NCBI GenBank assembly: GCA_002320005.1
Contig: DCJK01000022.1
Location: 1 to 64,000 of the forward strand
Origin: Firmicutes bacterium UBA1702
GTDB lineage: Bacteria > Bacillota > Clostridia > Peptostreptococcales > Anaerovoracaceae
Direction of reading: 5' to 3'
Length of the DNA stretch: 64,000 nt
Position 1 is the stretch's first letter; every line of letters starts with the position of its first letter. Both the position numbers and the translations under genes were made by a program. Below are positions 34,553-42,301 of the stretch, in pieces. Below the pieces are notes generated by a model. That model did no database searches. It saw only the letters and a list, made by a program, of their open reading frames with translations, and was not told where the DNA came from.

Positions 34553-35328
34553 AAAAGGTCTTAAAAGGCATATACCTTGCCCTGATAATACTGTTTCTTT
34601 ATCTTCCGATATTTACTCTCATGGTTCTTTCATTCAATGAAGGCAAGACCATGAATGCCTGGACAGGATTTTCATTCAGGTGGTATAGGGAGATGTTCAG
34701 CAACAGAACTATAATGGAAGCTCTGGGGAATACGTTGACCATAGCCTTCTGGGCAGCAGCAGCGGCCACGGTGGTGGGGGTTATGGCATGCATAGGTCTC
34801 AATGCCATGAAGGAAAAACACAGGTCATTTTTTATGGGGCTTAATAATATTCCGCTCCTGAATGCAGATATAGTTACAGGTATCTCTCTGATGCTGTCTT
34901 TTCTGCTTTTTGGGATTTCTCTTAATTATGGAACGGTTCTCTTTGCCCATATTACGTTTTGCATACCGTATGTTATACTTTCGGTAATGCCCAAATTCCG
35001 TCAACTGGAAAATCATACTTTTGAGGCAGCGCTGGATCTTGGGGCAAGCCCGGCATATGCATTTTTTAAAGTGGTACTTCCCGATATAATGCCGGGAATT
35101 ATCTCGGGATTTCTGCTTTCATTTACAATGTCCGTAGATGATTTTGTTATAACGCACTTTACAAGGGGCGCGGGAATAAATACGCTGTCTACACTGGTGT
35201 ACAGCCAGGTAAAGGTGGGAATAAGACCTACGCTTTATGCCTTGTCTACGGTGATCTTTGCTGCGGTTTTTGTGATATTGATACTCGTCAATATAATCAG
35301 TAATAAAAGAGAGGAAAAAAGAGCATGA
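34549..35328 (+). CDS. potC: Spermidine/putrescine ABC transporter permease PotC
   Basis: 259 residues, six membrane helices; EAA motif EAALDLGASPAYAFFKVVLPD. Typical PotC pieces FSFRWYREMFSNRTIMEALGN and TMSVDDFVITHFTRG. Overlaps both neighbours by 4 nt. Confidence 0.94.
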   Translation: MKKVLKGIYLALIILFLYLPIFTLMVLSFNEGKTMNAWTGFSFRWYREMFSNRTIMEALGNTLTIAFWAAAAATVVGVMACIGLNAMKEKHRSFFMGLNNIPLLNADIVTGISLMLSFLLFGISLNYGTVLFAHITFCIPYVILSVMPKFRQLENHTFEAALDLGASPAYAFFKVVLPDIMPGIISGFLLSFTMSVDDFVITHFTRGAGINTLSTLVYSQVKVGIRPTLYALSTVIFAAVFVILILVNIISNKREEKRA

Positions 35329-36368
35329 AAAAGTTTTTATGTGTTTTTATGACACTGATACTCTGCCTGGGAGCATTTACAGGCTGTGGAGGAAGCAAGT
35401 CCTCGGGAGAAAACGGAACTCTGTATGTGTACTGCTTCGGCGATTATTTTGATCCCGATCTTCAGTACGAATTTGAAGAGAAGACCGGATATAAACTTGT
35501 TGTGGATCTGTTTGATACTAATGAGGAAATGTATCCTGTGATCAAAAATAACACGGCAGATTATGATGTGATATGCGCATCAGATTACATGATAGAAAAA
35601 CTTATATCTGAGGATCTCCTGGATGAGATAAATTATGATAACGTCCCTAATGCCGAAAATGTTGCAGACAGCATCAAGCCTTTCATGGAAGCCTTTGACC
35701 CGGGAATGAAGCATTCACTGCCGCATACATGGGGAACTTACGGAATTATGTATAATAAGTCCATGGTGGATGAAGAAATAGATTCATGGGATGTGCTTTG
35801 GGATCAGAATTATAAGGACAAGATAGTAATGCCTAATTCTCTCAGGGAATGCTATATGATAGCCGCAAAAAAACTCGGCTATTCCATGAACACCGCAGAT
35901 GAAAGCCAGATACAGGAAATGACGCAGATTCTGATAGATCAGAAACCTCTTGTTTACAGCTTTGCCAATGACAGCGCCAGGGAGATAATGATAGGCGATT
36001 CTGCTGCCATGGCTGTAATAACATCGGGAGAAGTGATTTATTCAAAAGAATATAATGAAAATCTTGAGTTTGTAATTCCAAAGGAAGGCACAGAAGTTTG
36101 GACAGACTGCTGGGCCATACCTAAGGCTGCGAAAAACAAAGAAGCTGCAGAAGCGTGGATCAACTTTATGCTGGATGGGGATACGGCAGAGACCAACTTT
36201 GAATATCTCACATATGCCATACCTAACAAACTGATAGCAGATAAAATGGATGAAGCTGTCCTGAATCCTTCCAAAGACCTTCTGGACAAATGTGAAACCC
36301 TGAGAAATCTCGGGGCTGAAGCAGATGATATTTACAGCAGGTACTGGAAGAAATATAAGGCAGAGTAG
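35325..36368 (+). CDS. potD: Spermidine/putrescine-binding lipoprotein PotD
   Basis: Extracytoplasmic substrate-binding protein, 347 residues. A lipoprotein signal ends in AFTGCGG with the lipidated Cys near residue 21. The mature protein has the PotD/PotF pattern: LYVYCFGDYFDPDLQYEFEE, DYDVICASDYMIEKL, LPHTWGTYGIMYNKSMV, and TDCWAIPKAAKNKEAAEAWI. Start overlaps potC by 4 nt. Last gene of the operon. Confidence 0.94.
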   Translation: MKKFLCVFMTLILCLGAFTGCGGSKSSGENGTLYVYCFGDYFDPDLQYEFEEKTGYKLVVDLFDTNEEMYPVIKNNTADYDVICASDYMIEKLISEDLLDEINYDNVPNAENVADSIKPFMEAFDPGMKHSLPHTWGTYGIMYNKSMVDEEIDSWDVLWDQNYKDKIVMPNSLRECYMIAAKKLGYSMNTADESQIQEMTQILIDQKPLVYSFANDSAREIMIGDSAAMAVITSGEVIYSKEYNENLEFVIPKEGTEVWTDCWAIPKAAKNKEAAEAWINFMLDGDTAETNFEYLTYAIPNKLIADKMDEAVLNPSKDLLDKCETLRNLGAEADDIYSRYWKKYKAE

Positions 36369-36374
36369 CAATAT

Positions 36375-36436
36375 ATTTGCAAAAAAATAAAAATATGGTA
36401 AAATAACAGGGTATGCGAGAAGCATGCCTTGTTTTA
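36375..36436 (+). promoter_or_regulatory. Promoter and overlapping hairpin between potD and the acyltransferase-like gene
   Basis: TTGCAA-N18-TAAAAT (36375-36404) is followed at once by hairpin AACAGGGTATGC / GCATGCCTTGTT (36405-36433, two G-U pairs) and TTTT. The hairpin is placed to terminate the pot operon, and new transcripts would start inside its 5' arm. Confidence 0.5.
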
Positions 36437-36451
36437 TGATTGGAGATAAAT

Positions 36452-37327
36452 ATGAGTAAATTCAGAGAAAAACGCGGTGACAGAAGGGATGGAGTGTGGC
36501 TGAAGGATATGGATCCAATGCATGCATTCGTGCCATACCTGTATCCCAACAGAGCAGACAATGAAGCATTTATCAGCGAAAGAATCGACCTGGAGAATAT
36601 AAACAGATATCTTGCGGAAAAGAACAAAGACAATCCGGAGGAACCTCTTAAACTTTTTCATGTGATTCTGGCAGCAATAGTGAAAACCATTACCCTCAGG
36701 CCAAAGATGAACAGATTCATAAAAGGCGGCAGGATGTATCAGAGAAAATTCCTGTCACTGGCCTTCGTGGTAAAGAAAAAGTTCAGCGATAACGGAGACG
36801 AAGCGCTGGCATTTGTGAATTTCGACAGCAACAGCACTCTGGAAAGCGTTAAAGACAGCGTGTATGCTGAAATCAACCAGTGCAGAAGTGAAAAACAGGA
36901 TAATTCGACTGCAGGCATGGACATGCTCACAAAACTTCCGAGATTCATTCTGCGTATTGTAATGTGGATACTCCACAGACTTGATTATTACGGAAGGGTT
37001 CCTTATGAACTGATAAAAACAGATCCTAACCACGCCTCATGTTTTATCACAAACTTAGGTTCCATTGACCTGAAAAGCGGATATCATCACCTTTCCAATT
37101 GGGGAACCAATTCGATTTTTGTTGTGATAGGTCAGAAAAAAATGAGCCCCGTATATGACAGAGAAGGCAATATGACCATGAAGGAAACACTGGATCTCGG
37201 TCTTACTCTGGACGAGAGAATAGCAGACGGATACTATTATTCAAAGACGGTGAAACTGCTCAAATATCTTTTACACAATCCGGAACTTCTGGAACTTCCG
37301 GCAGAGGAGGAAGTAAAATATGAGTAA
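36452..37327 (+). CDS. 2-oxo acid dehydrogenase E2-like acyltransferase, catalytic His replaced
   Basis: 291 residues with the CAT/E2 acyltransferase fold and no lipoyl or subunit-binding domain. The stretch ASCFITNLGSIDLKSGYHHL and the C-terminal LTLDERIADGYYYSKTVKLL correspond to the catalytic end of E2 enzymes, where the motif is normally DHRxxDG. Here it is DERIADG (about 254-260): the Asp and Gly remain but Glu replaces the catalytic His. It could act on a different chemistry, or be a binding protein. It overlaps the following acyl-CoA ligase gene by 8 nt, so the two surely work together. TTG codons upstream are less likely starts than the ATG behind TGGAGAT. Confidence 0.8.
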   Translation: MSKFREKRGDRRDGVWLKDMDPMHAFVPYLYPNRADNEAFISERIDLENINRYLAEKNKDNPEEPLKLFHVILAAIVKTITLRPKMNRFIKGGRMYQRKFLSLAFVVKKKFSDNGDEALAFVNFDSNSTLESVKDSVYAEINQCRSEKQDNSTAGMDMLTKLPRFILRIVMWILHRLDYYGRVPYELIKTDPNHASCFITNLGSIDLKSGYHHLSNWGTNSIFVVIGQKKMSPVYDREGNMTMKETLDLGLTLDERIADGYYYSKTVKLLKYLLHNPELLELPAEEEVKYE

Positions 37328-39041
37328 CGAAAACATGAATGTTAAAACACCATGGATAAGTCATCTTGGCGGTGTGCCTGCACATCTGGAATATTTTCAG
37401 GGGTCTATGTACGATAAAGTTGCGTCCATATCTGAAAACTATCCCGATTACATAGCATATGACTTTATGGGAAGCAAAACGAGATATAAGGATTTTATAA
37501 GAAAAGTAGACGAATGTGCCAGAGCTCTGGCGGCAATAGGAGTAAAAGAAGGCGAAAGCGTGACAATATGCATGCCTAATGCTCCTCAGGCTGTAATAAT
37601 GTTCTATGCCGTAAACAAAATAGGCGCCATTGCCAACATGGTGCATCCGCTTTCCGGCGAAAAGGAGATAGAATTCTGCCTTAAAGAATCAGCCAGCGTT
37701 GTATGCCTTACGCTGGATCAGTTCTATGGAAAGTTTGAGAACATCAGAAACAATATTCCGCTGAGGAGTCTGATTCTTACCAGTATAAAAGATGCTCTGA
37801 GCCCCATAAAGAAAAAGGGCTATTACCTGGCAGAGGGGCGCAAAATCAAAAAAGTGCCGGCCAATGCCGAAATCGTATGGTGGGAAAAATTCCTGCGTGA
37901 CGGCGCCCGCTACCACGGACCGTTTCATGCCGTAAGAAAGTCGGAAGATCCGGCAGTTATCCTTTACAGCGGAGGAACCACCGGAACAATGAAAGGCATA
38001 CTGCTTTCCAACATGAATTTCAACGCACTGTCTCAGCAGATTATTGCTACCAACCCTATGTTCAAGCCGGGAGACAAGATGCTGGCAGTTATGCCTATAT
38101 TCCATGGCTTCGGATTGGGCGTATGCATACATTCCATGTTGGCCAGCGGCGGAAGATGCCTGCTTATACCAAGATTCAACCCGGAAAGTTACGCTAAACT
38201 GCTGAAAAAGCACAAACCTAACTTTATTGCCGGAGTTCCCACTCTTTATGAAGCTCTGCTTCGTATAAAGAGCCTGGACAGAGTTGATCTTTCCTGCCTC
38301 AAAGGAGTTTTCAGCGGAGGAGATTCTCTTTCCATAGAACTTAAGAAGCGCTTTGACGCCTTCCTGGCAAGCCATAATGCAAGCATTCCTGTTCGAGAAG
38401 GATACGGTACCACAGAGTGTGTAACGGCCAGCTGCCTTACACCTTCACATATGGCTAAGGAAGGGAGCATAGGCTTGCCGTTCCCTGACACCTTCTATAA
38501 AATAGTAAAGCCGGGAACGGAAGAAGAAGTTCCTTATGGTGAAGAAGGGGAGATCTGTCTTGCCGGTCCTACCGTAATGATGGAATACATAAATAATCCT
38601 GAAGAAACGGCCAACACTCTGCGCCGGCACAAAGACGGGCTTACCTGGGTTCATACAGGGGATTTGGGTATGATGGATGATGAAGGGTTCATATATTTCC
38701 GCCAAAGAATCAAGAGAATGATTGTAACCAGCGGATATAACGTATATCCTTCAAGAATTGAGAATATTCTGGACGCGCACGAACTGGTACACATGAGCTG
38801 TGTGATAGGAGTGCCGGATCCGTATAAAATACAGAAAGTTGCTGCCTTTGTGGTGCTTAAGCCGGATGTTAAAGTAAGCGAAGACGAAGCAAGGAAGATT
38901 CTTCTTGAATACTGCAGCAAGCATGTTGCAAAGTATGCAATGCCGGCTTACATAGAGTTCAGAGACATGCTTCCGAAAACTCTGGTAGGCAAGGTTGCTT
39001 ACAGAGTCCTGGAAGAAGAGCAAGCAAAGAAGTTTGCCTGA
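37320..39041 (+). CDS. AMP-forming acyl-CoA/aryl-CoA ligase family protein
   Basis: 573-residue class I adenylate-forming enzyme. P-loop motif VILYSGGTTGTMKGILLSN, then REGYGTTECVTA, TGDLGMMDDEGFIYF, the hinge RQRIKRMIVTSGYNVYPS and the C-terminal catalytic Lys in LPKTLVGKVAYRVL. Activates a carboxylate as acyl-AMP, then normally transfers it to CoA or a carrier. The chain type is not readable. Translationally coupled to the E2-like gene, which suggests ligase plus acyl transfer in one short pathway. Confidence 0.9.
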   Translation: MSNENMNVKTPWISHLGGVPAHLEYFQGSMYDKVASISENYPDYIAYDFMGSKTRYKDFIRKVDECARALAAIGVKEGESVTICMPNAPQAVIMFYAVNKIGAIANMVHPLSGEKEIEFCLKESASVVCLTLDQFYGKFENIRNNIPLRSLILTSIKDALSPIKKKGYYLAEGRKIKKVPANAEIVWWEKFLRDGARYHGPFHAVRKSEDPAVILYSGGTTGTMKGILLSNMNFNALSQQIIATNPMFKPGDKMLAVMPIFHGFGLGVCIHSMLASGGRCLLIPRFNPESYAKLLKKHKPNFIAGVPTLYEALLRIKSLDRVDLSCLKGVFSGGDSLSIELKKRFDAFLASHNASIPVREGYGTTECVTASCLTPSHMAKEGSIGLPFPDTFYKIVKPGTEEEVPYGEEGEICLAGPTVMMEYINNPEETANTLRRHKDGLTWVHTGDLGMMDDEGFIYFRQRIKRMIVTSGYNVYPSRIENILDAHELVHMSCVIGVPDPYKIQKVAAFVVLKPDVKVSEDEARKILLEYCSKHVAKYAMPAYIEFRDMLPKTLVGKVAYRVLEEEQAKKFA

Positions 39042-39067
39042 TTCCTATAGAGCAGCGGCAGGGAAAA

Positions 39068-39175
39068 ATGAATAAGGATTCTGCATCGAAATCTGATGTG
39101 GAGCAGATCGAAAACAGAAAATTTTTTGGCTCTATGTCAAATGTTGGGGTGGAGCACACTACAAATAAAAATTGA
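39068..39175 (+). CDS. Doubtful 35-aa frame across an IS-like end
   Basis: A frame with ATG behind GCAGGG encodes 35 residues ending FFGSMSNVGVEHTTNKN. Its second half is simply translation of the ISL3-like terminal sequence, so it is probably not a real gene. Listed because the interval is otherwise unexplained. Confidence 0.2.
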   Translation: MNKDSASKSDVEQIENRKFFGSMSNVGVEHTTNKN

Positions 39176-39207
39176 TTTTTTCAGAGAGCTTCGGCTCTCT
39201 GTTTTTT
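39128..39207 (+). repeat. Repeat copy B: ISL3-like end plus terminator
   Basis: GGCTCTATGTCAAATGTTGG, then ACTACAAATAAAAA, then hairpin CAGAGAGC-TTCG-GCTCTCTG with TTTTTT (39182-39207). It shares the 16-mer, the AT-rich spacer and the whole hairpin with copy A at 18266-18327. The GGCTCT start resembles ISL3-family inverted repeats. No transposase or partner repeat is adjacent, so this is a solo end. Family name is from memory of IS ends, not a search. Confidence 0.5.
39182..39207 (+). terminator. Terminator after the acyl-CoA ligase gene
   Basis: CAGAGAGC-TTCG-GCTCTCTG followed by TTTTTT; a UUCG-capped canonical terminator. Confidence 0.85.
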
Positions 39208-39226
39208 GTCTGAAAACAAAAAGGTG

Positions 39227-39257
39227 TTGACTGTTACGTTACGTGATGGTTTATGAT
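39227..39257 (+). promoter_or_regulatory. MerR-type promoter with 19-bp spacer
   Basis: TTGACT and TATGAT are separated by 19 bp containing the dyad ACGT-T-ACGT. The overlong spacer with a central dyad is the mark of promoters activated by MerR proteins through DNA untwisting. It lies 26 bp before the merR-type gene, implying autoregulation. Confidence 0.7.
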
Positions 39258-39283
39258 ATAGTCAGGTCAGGAGGAAGAAAGAA

Positions 39284-40018
39284 ATGAAAACAGTAAAGCA
39301 GGTAAGCAGACTTACAGGAATAAGCGTGCGCGCGCTCCACTATTATGATGAGATCGGGCTCCTGAAGCCATCTGACATAACGGAGGCAGGATACAGGCTG
39401 TATGACGATACGGCTCTGGAAAGGCTGCAAAGCATATTGTTTTTCAGAGAGCTTGAATTTCCTTTGAAAGATATCAGAGAAATAATGGAAAGTCCGGACT
39501 TTGACAGGAAAGCAGTACTGAGAGAACAGAAGAAGCTGCTGGAATTAAGGAGAGACAGGCTGGATAGACTGATTTCACTGACACGCAAAATAATAGAGAG
39601 GGAGGAAACAGACATGGATTTTTTCGTATTTGATAAAAAAGAAATAGAGGAATACACCCGTGAAGCCCAGGAACGATGGGGAAAAACAGAAGCATACAAA
39701 GAAAGTAGACTGAAAAGAGAAAAACAGACCCTGGTGGAAAGAGAGGTGTCGGATATGGGGCTTATGGAAAAATTCCGGTACATGGGAAAAATAAAAAACC
39801 TTGCTCCGGATTCACAGGAAGCAAGGAAAGCAGTACAGAACCTAAAAGATTTTATAACTGAAAATTACTACAACTGTACTGCAGACATTCTCAAGGGACT
39901 GGGACAGATGTATGTATGCGATTCCAGGATGAAAGAAAACATAGACCGGGCAGGCGGACCCGGAACAGCCGAATTTGTATCTGAAGCTATTGAATTTTAT
40001 TGTCGGGGCGATGTATAA
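39284..40018 (+). CDS. MerR-family regulator with TipAS antibiotic-binding domain
   Basis: 244 residues. N-terminal MerR DNA-binding domain (QVSRLTGISVRALHYYDEIG, EAGYRLYDD, LQSILFFRELEFPLKDI), a dimerisation coiled coil (about 75-110), then a TipAS domain from about 120 (EEYTREAQERWGKTEAYKES and C-terminal NIDRAGGPGTAEFVSEAIEFYC). TipA-type regulators bind thiopeptides or other drugs. No resistance gene follows: the next gene is convergent, so the only visible target is its own promoter. Confidence 0.92.
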   Translation: MKTVKQVSRLTGISVRALHYYDEIGLLKPSDITEAGYRLYDDTALERLQSILFFRELEFPLKDIREIMESPDFDRKAVLREQKKLLELRRDRLDRLISLTRKIIEREETDMDFFVFDKKEIEEYTREAQERWGKTEAYKESRLKREKQTLVEREVSDMGLMEKFRYMGKIKNLAPDSQEARKAVQNLKDFITENYYNCTADILKGLGQMYVCDSRMKENIDRAGGPGTAEFVSEAIEFYCRGDV

Positions 40019-40020
40019 TA

Positions 40021-40842
40021 TTACAGAGGAACTTCCGTAAACCGGAGGTCATCACCTATGGTCATGATGCTGTCAAATCCGCATGCGGCAGCCAGAACAA
40101 GTGCATCTTCAAAGGCATAATCAAGAGTGTCAGCGGCGTGAGAATCAGATGATATGATTATTTTACCGCCGCCTGCATTGATTTTGCGAAGTATGGATTC
40201 GGATGGGTAAGGCTTGCTCCTGTAGCCTTTTGACATTGCACCGGTATTTATTTCAAAAATTGCATTTTTAGCAAGAAGGTGGGACAGTGCATTGTCAACT
40301 GCCGCCACATATCGAGGGTGACTTTCGTCAAAAGCATGGAGGTGTTCGTTGAATTTCGTCAACAGATCAAAGTGACCGATAATGTCGCATCCAGTCTGTT
40401 CAACTACAAAAGTCTCTGCTTTGAAGTAGTCTTCAGCAAGGGCATAAGCATCGCCTCCGTATATCTCATCGATGAATTTCGCCAGCATGCCGGCATCGGC
40501 GTCGACGCATAAATAATCATCAACTTTACTGTTGTAAAAGGCATGTAGAGAACCTATGATATAGTCATATCCCAAAGCAGGAGCATAAGAGTAATAGTCT
40601 TGTTCTATGCCGCACAGGACGGTTATGTCTGACTTGTACTTTTCTGCCAGCCGGGGAATCTCAGAACGGTATTTGCGGGTATCTGACAGGCTCATGCAAT
40701 AGCTTTCGTCGTAAGACATGTAGCTGTGGCCCGAAAAACCGAGAACGTCAAAGCCTTTTTCAATAGCTGAAACAATCATTTCTTCGGCGGTGTTTTTTCC
40801 GTCACAGTAGATAGTATGGGTGTGCAGATTGATTTTTTTCAT
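40021..40842 (-). CDS. hisK: PHP-domain histidinol-phosphatase (HisK/HisJ type)
   Basis: 273 residues, PHP metallophosphoesterase. Metal ligands in INLHTHTIYCDG, GFSGHS, LCGIEQDYYS, IIGSLHAF and the C-terminal ISSDSHAAD. Size and pattern suit histidinol-phosphate phosphatase, the one step not encoded in the his operon 10 kb away; other PHP phosphatases are possible. A longer frame extends upstream into antisense of the MOSC gene; the ATG behind GAGGTATACA is taken. Confidence 0.83.
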   Translation of the reverse strand: MKKINLHTHTIYCDGKNTAEEMIVSAIEKGFDVLGFSGHSYMSYDESYCMSLSDTRKYRSEIPRLAEKYKSDITVLCGIEQDYYSYAPALGYDYIIGSLHAFYNSKVDDYLCVDADAGMLAKFIDEIYGGDAYALAEDYFKAETFVVEQTGCDIIGHFDLLTKFNEHLHAFDESHPRYVAAVDNALSHLLAKNAIFEINTGAMSKGYRSKPYPSESILRKINAGGGKIIISSDSHAADTLDYAFEDALVLAAACGFDSIMTIGDDLRFTEVPL

Positions 40843-40893
40843 TGTATACCTCACGTTATGGTTTTTTGATAATTTAAAAAGGATTGCTGATTT

Positions 40894-41340
40894 ATGGGTA
40901 TAATCAAAGCTGTATGTATAAGTGAAAAAAAGGGGACTCCCAAAAAGCCCGTAGCTGCAGGAGAGCTGGTTGAAGGATTCGGCCTTCGCGGAGATGCTCA
41001 CGGCGGCAGCTGGCACAGGCAGGTGAGCCTTCTCTCTTATGAGAAGGCAGAAGACTTCAGAAATGCCGGCGCTCCGGTTGCGGACGGAAGTTTCGGCGAA
41101 AATCTGCTGGTCAGCGGAATGGATTTGAAATCCCTTCCGGTGGGTACGGTGCTTAAGTGCGGCAACGCACTTCTCCAGGTTACTCAGATCGGCAAGGAAT
41201 GCCATTCCAGATGCGTCATTGGGCAAACCATGGGAAGGTGTATCATGCCTGAAGAAGGTATATTTGCCAGAGTGCTCCGCGGAGGAATTGTCAGAAACGG
41301 TGATGTCGTAGATATTGACCGGTCGCAGGAGCTGCTTTAA
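40894..41340 (+). CDS. MOSC-domain protein
   Basis: 148-residue stand-alone MOSC domain, as in molybdenum-cofactor sulfurase C-termini and YiiM. GFGLRGDAHGGSWHRQVSLL, GSFGENLLVSGMDL and the conserved cysteine block IGKECHSRC are present. These proteins handle sulfur on Moco or small oxidised substrates; the role here is unknown. Divergent from the PHP gene. Confidence 0.88.
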   Translation: MGIIKAVCISEKKGTPKKPVAAGELVEGFGLRGDAHGGSWHRQVSLLSYEKAEDFRNAGAPVADGSFGENLLVSGMDLKSLPVGTVLKCGNALLQVTQIGKECHSRCVIGQTMGRCIMPEEGIFARVLRGGIVRNGDVVDIDRSQELL

Positions 41341-41361
41341 TTATACACGAAAAGGATGATT

Positions 41362-41958
41362 ATGGACAGATTTCTTATTATATTTATTTTTCTTACTGCA
41401 GCAGCAAGTCATCCGGCGGCTGTGCATTTTTTAAGAAAAGGCCGGGAAGTATCCGCCGACAGAGCCGAAAAGTTCAACGCTATGATTGAGGAATATGAAC
41501 GGAGCCAAATCATACAGCAAATGGACACTTATATACAGCATGGAGAAACCACGACGCTGGAGCATTGCCGGAATGTAGCCTGGATGAGTTACATTATCAA
41601 CAGGAATCTGAGGTTGAATTCCGATGAGGAAAGCCTGGTACGAGGAGCCATGATGCACGACATGTTCCTGTATGACTGGCATGACGGTAAACCTGAGAGA
41701 AAGCGGCACGGATTTGACCATCCGGGAATAGCCTGTCGTAACGCTGTTGAGTATTTCGGAATCAGTGAGAAGGAACAGAACATTATTACGAGCCATATGT
41801 GGCCTCTGAATATCAGATACCTTCCGAGATGCCGGGAAGCAGCCATAGTCTGCTTTGCGGACAAATACTGTGCAGTGCTGGAGACTCTTAAAATAAGCAG
41901 AAATTTTGCCTTCCGCACCGTGAAAGTATGCAGAAGTACCGGAGAAGCAGGTATATAG
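41362..41958 (+). CDS. HD-domain phosphohydrolase with N-terminal hydrophobic segment
   Basis: 198 residues. A hydrophobic start (LIIFIFLTAAAS) suggests a membrane anchor. The HD motif is H in TLEHCRNVAWMS, HD in GAMMHDMFLYDWHD and a later D in VCFADKYCA. Substrate unknown; nucleotide hydrolysis is typical. ATG two codons into the frame is chosen because AAAAGGA would be too close to the first. Confidence 0.8.
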   Translation: MDRFLIIFIFLTAAASHPAAVHFLRKGREVSADRAEKFNAMIEEYERSQIIQQMDTYIQHGETTTLEHCRNVAWMSYIINRNLRLNSDEESLVRGAMMHDMFLYDWHDGKPERKRHGFDHPGIACRNAVEYFGISEKEQNIITSHMWPLNIRYLPRCREAAIVCFADKYCAVLETLKISRNFAFRTVKVCRSTGEAGI

Positions 41959-41982
41959 CAAAAATCAATGTACTCAAGCAAT

Positions 41983-42019
41983 CCCTCCCTTCATAGAATA
42001 AAAAGAAGGGAGGGGTTTT
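41983..42019 (+). terminator. Hairpin terminator whose 3' arm is the yqfC ribosome site
   Basis: CCCTCCCTTC pairs perfectly with GAAGGGAGGG, followed by GTTTTG. The 3' arm is also the Shine-Dalgarno of yqfC, whose TTG start is 8 nt after it. It is the same arrangement as at 8002-8050. Confidence 0.7.
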
Positions 42020-42022
42020 GTT

Positions 42023-42301
42023 TTGAAAATGATGGAAGAGATGGCTCTTGATCTGGACTTTAAGCGCCCCAAGCTTTTTGTATATGACAAGCTTTGCGTT
42101 ATAGAAAATGTCAGCTCAATAGTAATGATAGGAGAGAATTCCCTTACGGTTGAAGCTGACAGAGAGTACGTGACGGTAAAAGGAAGAGACTTTATTATAA
42201 AAGAGATTTTTGGAGGGAGGCTGCTGGTTGAAGGCCGGATACAGGGAATTGAATTTCTTCGCTCACAGAATAAGGATAAAGATAGAGGGATTCAGGACTG
42301 A
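42023..42301 (+). CDS. yqfC: Sporulation protein YqfC
   Basis: 92-residue YabP/YqfC family protein, expressed in the mother cell in Bacillus. LFVYDKLCVIENVSSIVMIG and LTVEADREYVTVKGRDFIIK show the family beta pattern. A TTG start 7 nt after GGAGGGG is preferred; ATG codons 2 and 3 positions on are alternatives. Followed by yqfD with a 74-nt out-of-frame overlap. Confidence 0.88.
   Translation: MKMMEEMALDLDFKRPKLFVYDKLCVIENVSSIVMIGENSLTVEADREYVTVKGRDFIIKEIFGGRLLVEGRIQGIEFLRSQNKDKDRGIQD

Noticed and set aside
39140..39160. GGGGTGGAGCAC as a possible T-box signature
   Set aside because: The T-box sequence AGGGTGGNACCGCG is not matched and no specifier stem precedes it.
40843..41226. Upstream extension of the PHP gene
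   Set aside because: It is antisense to the MOSC gene; the PHP family begins at the chosen ATG.
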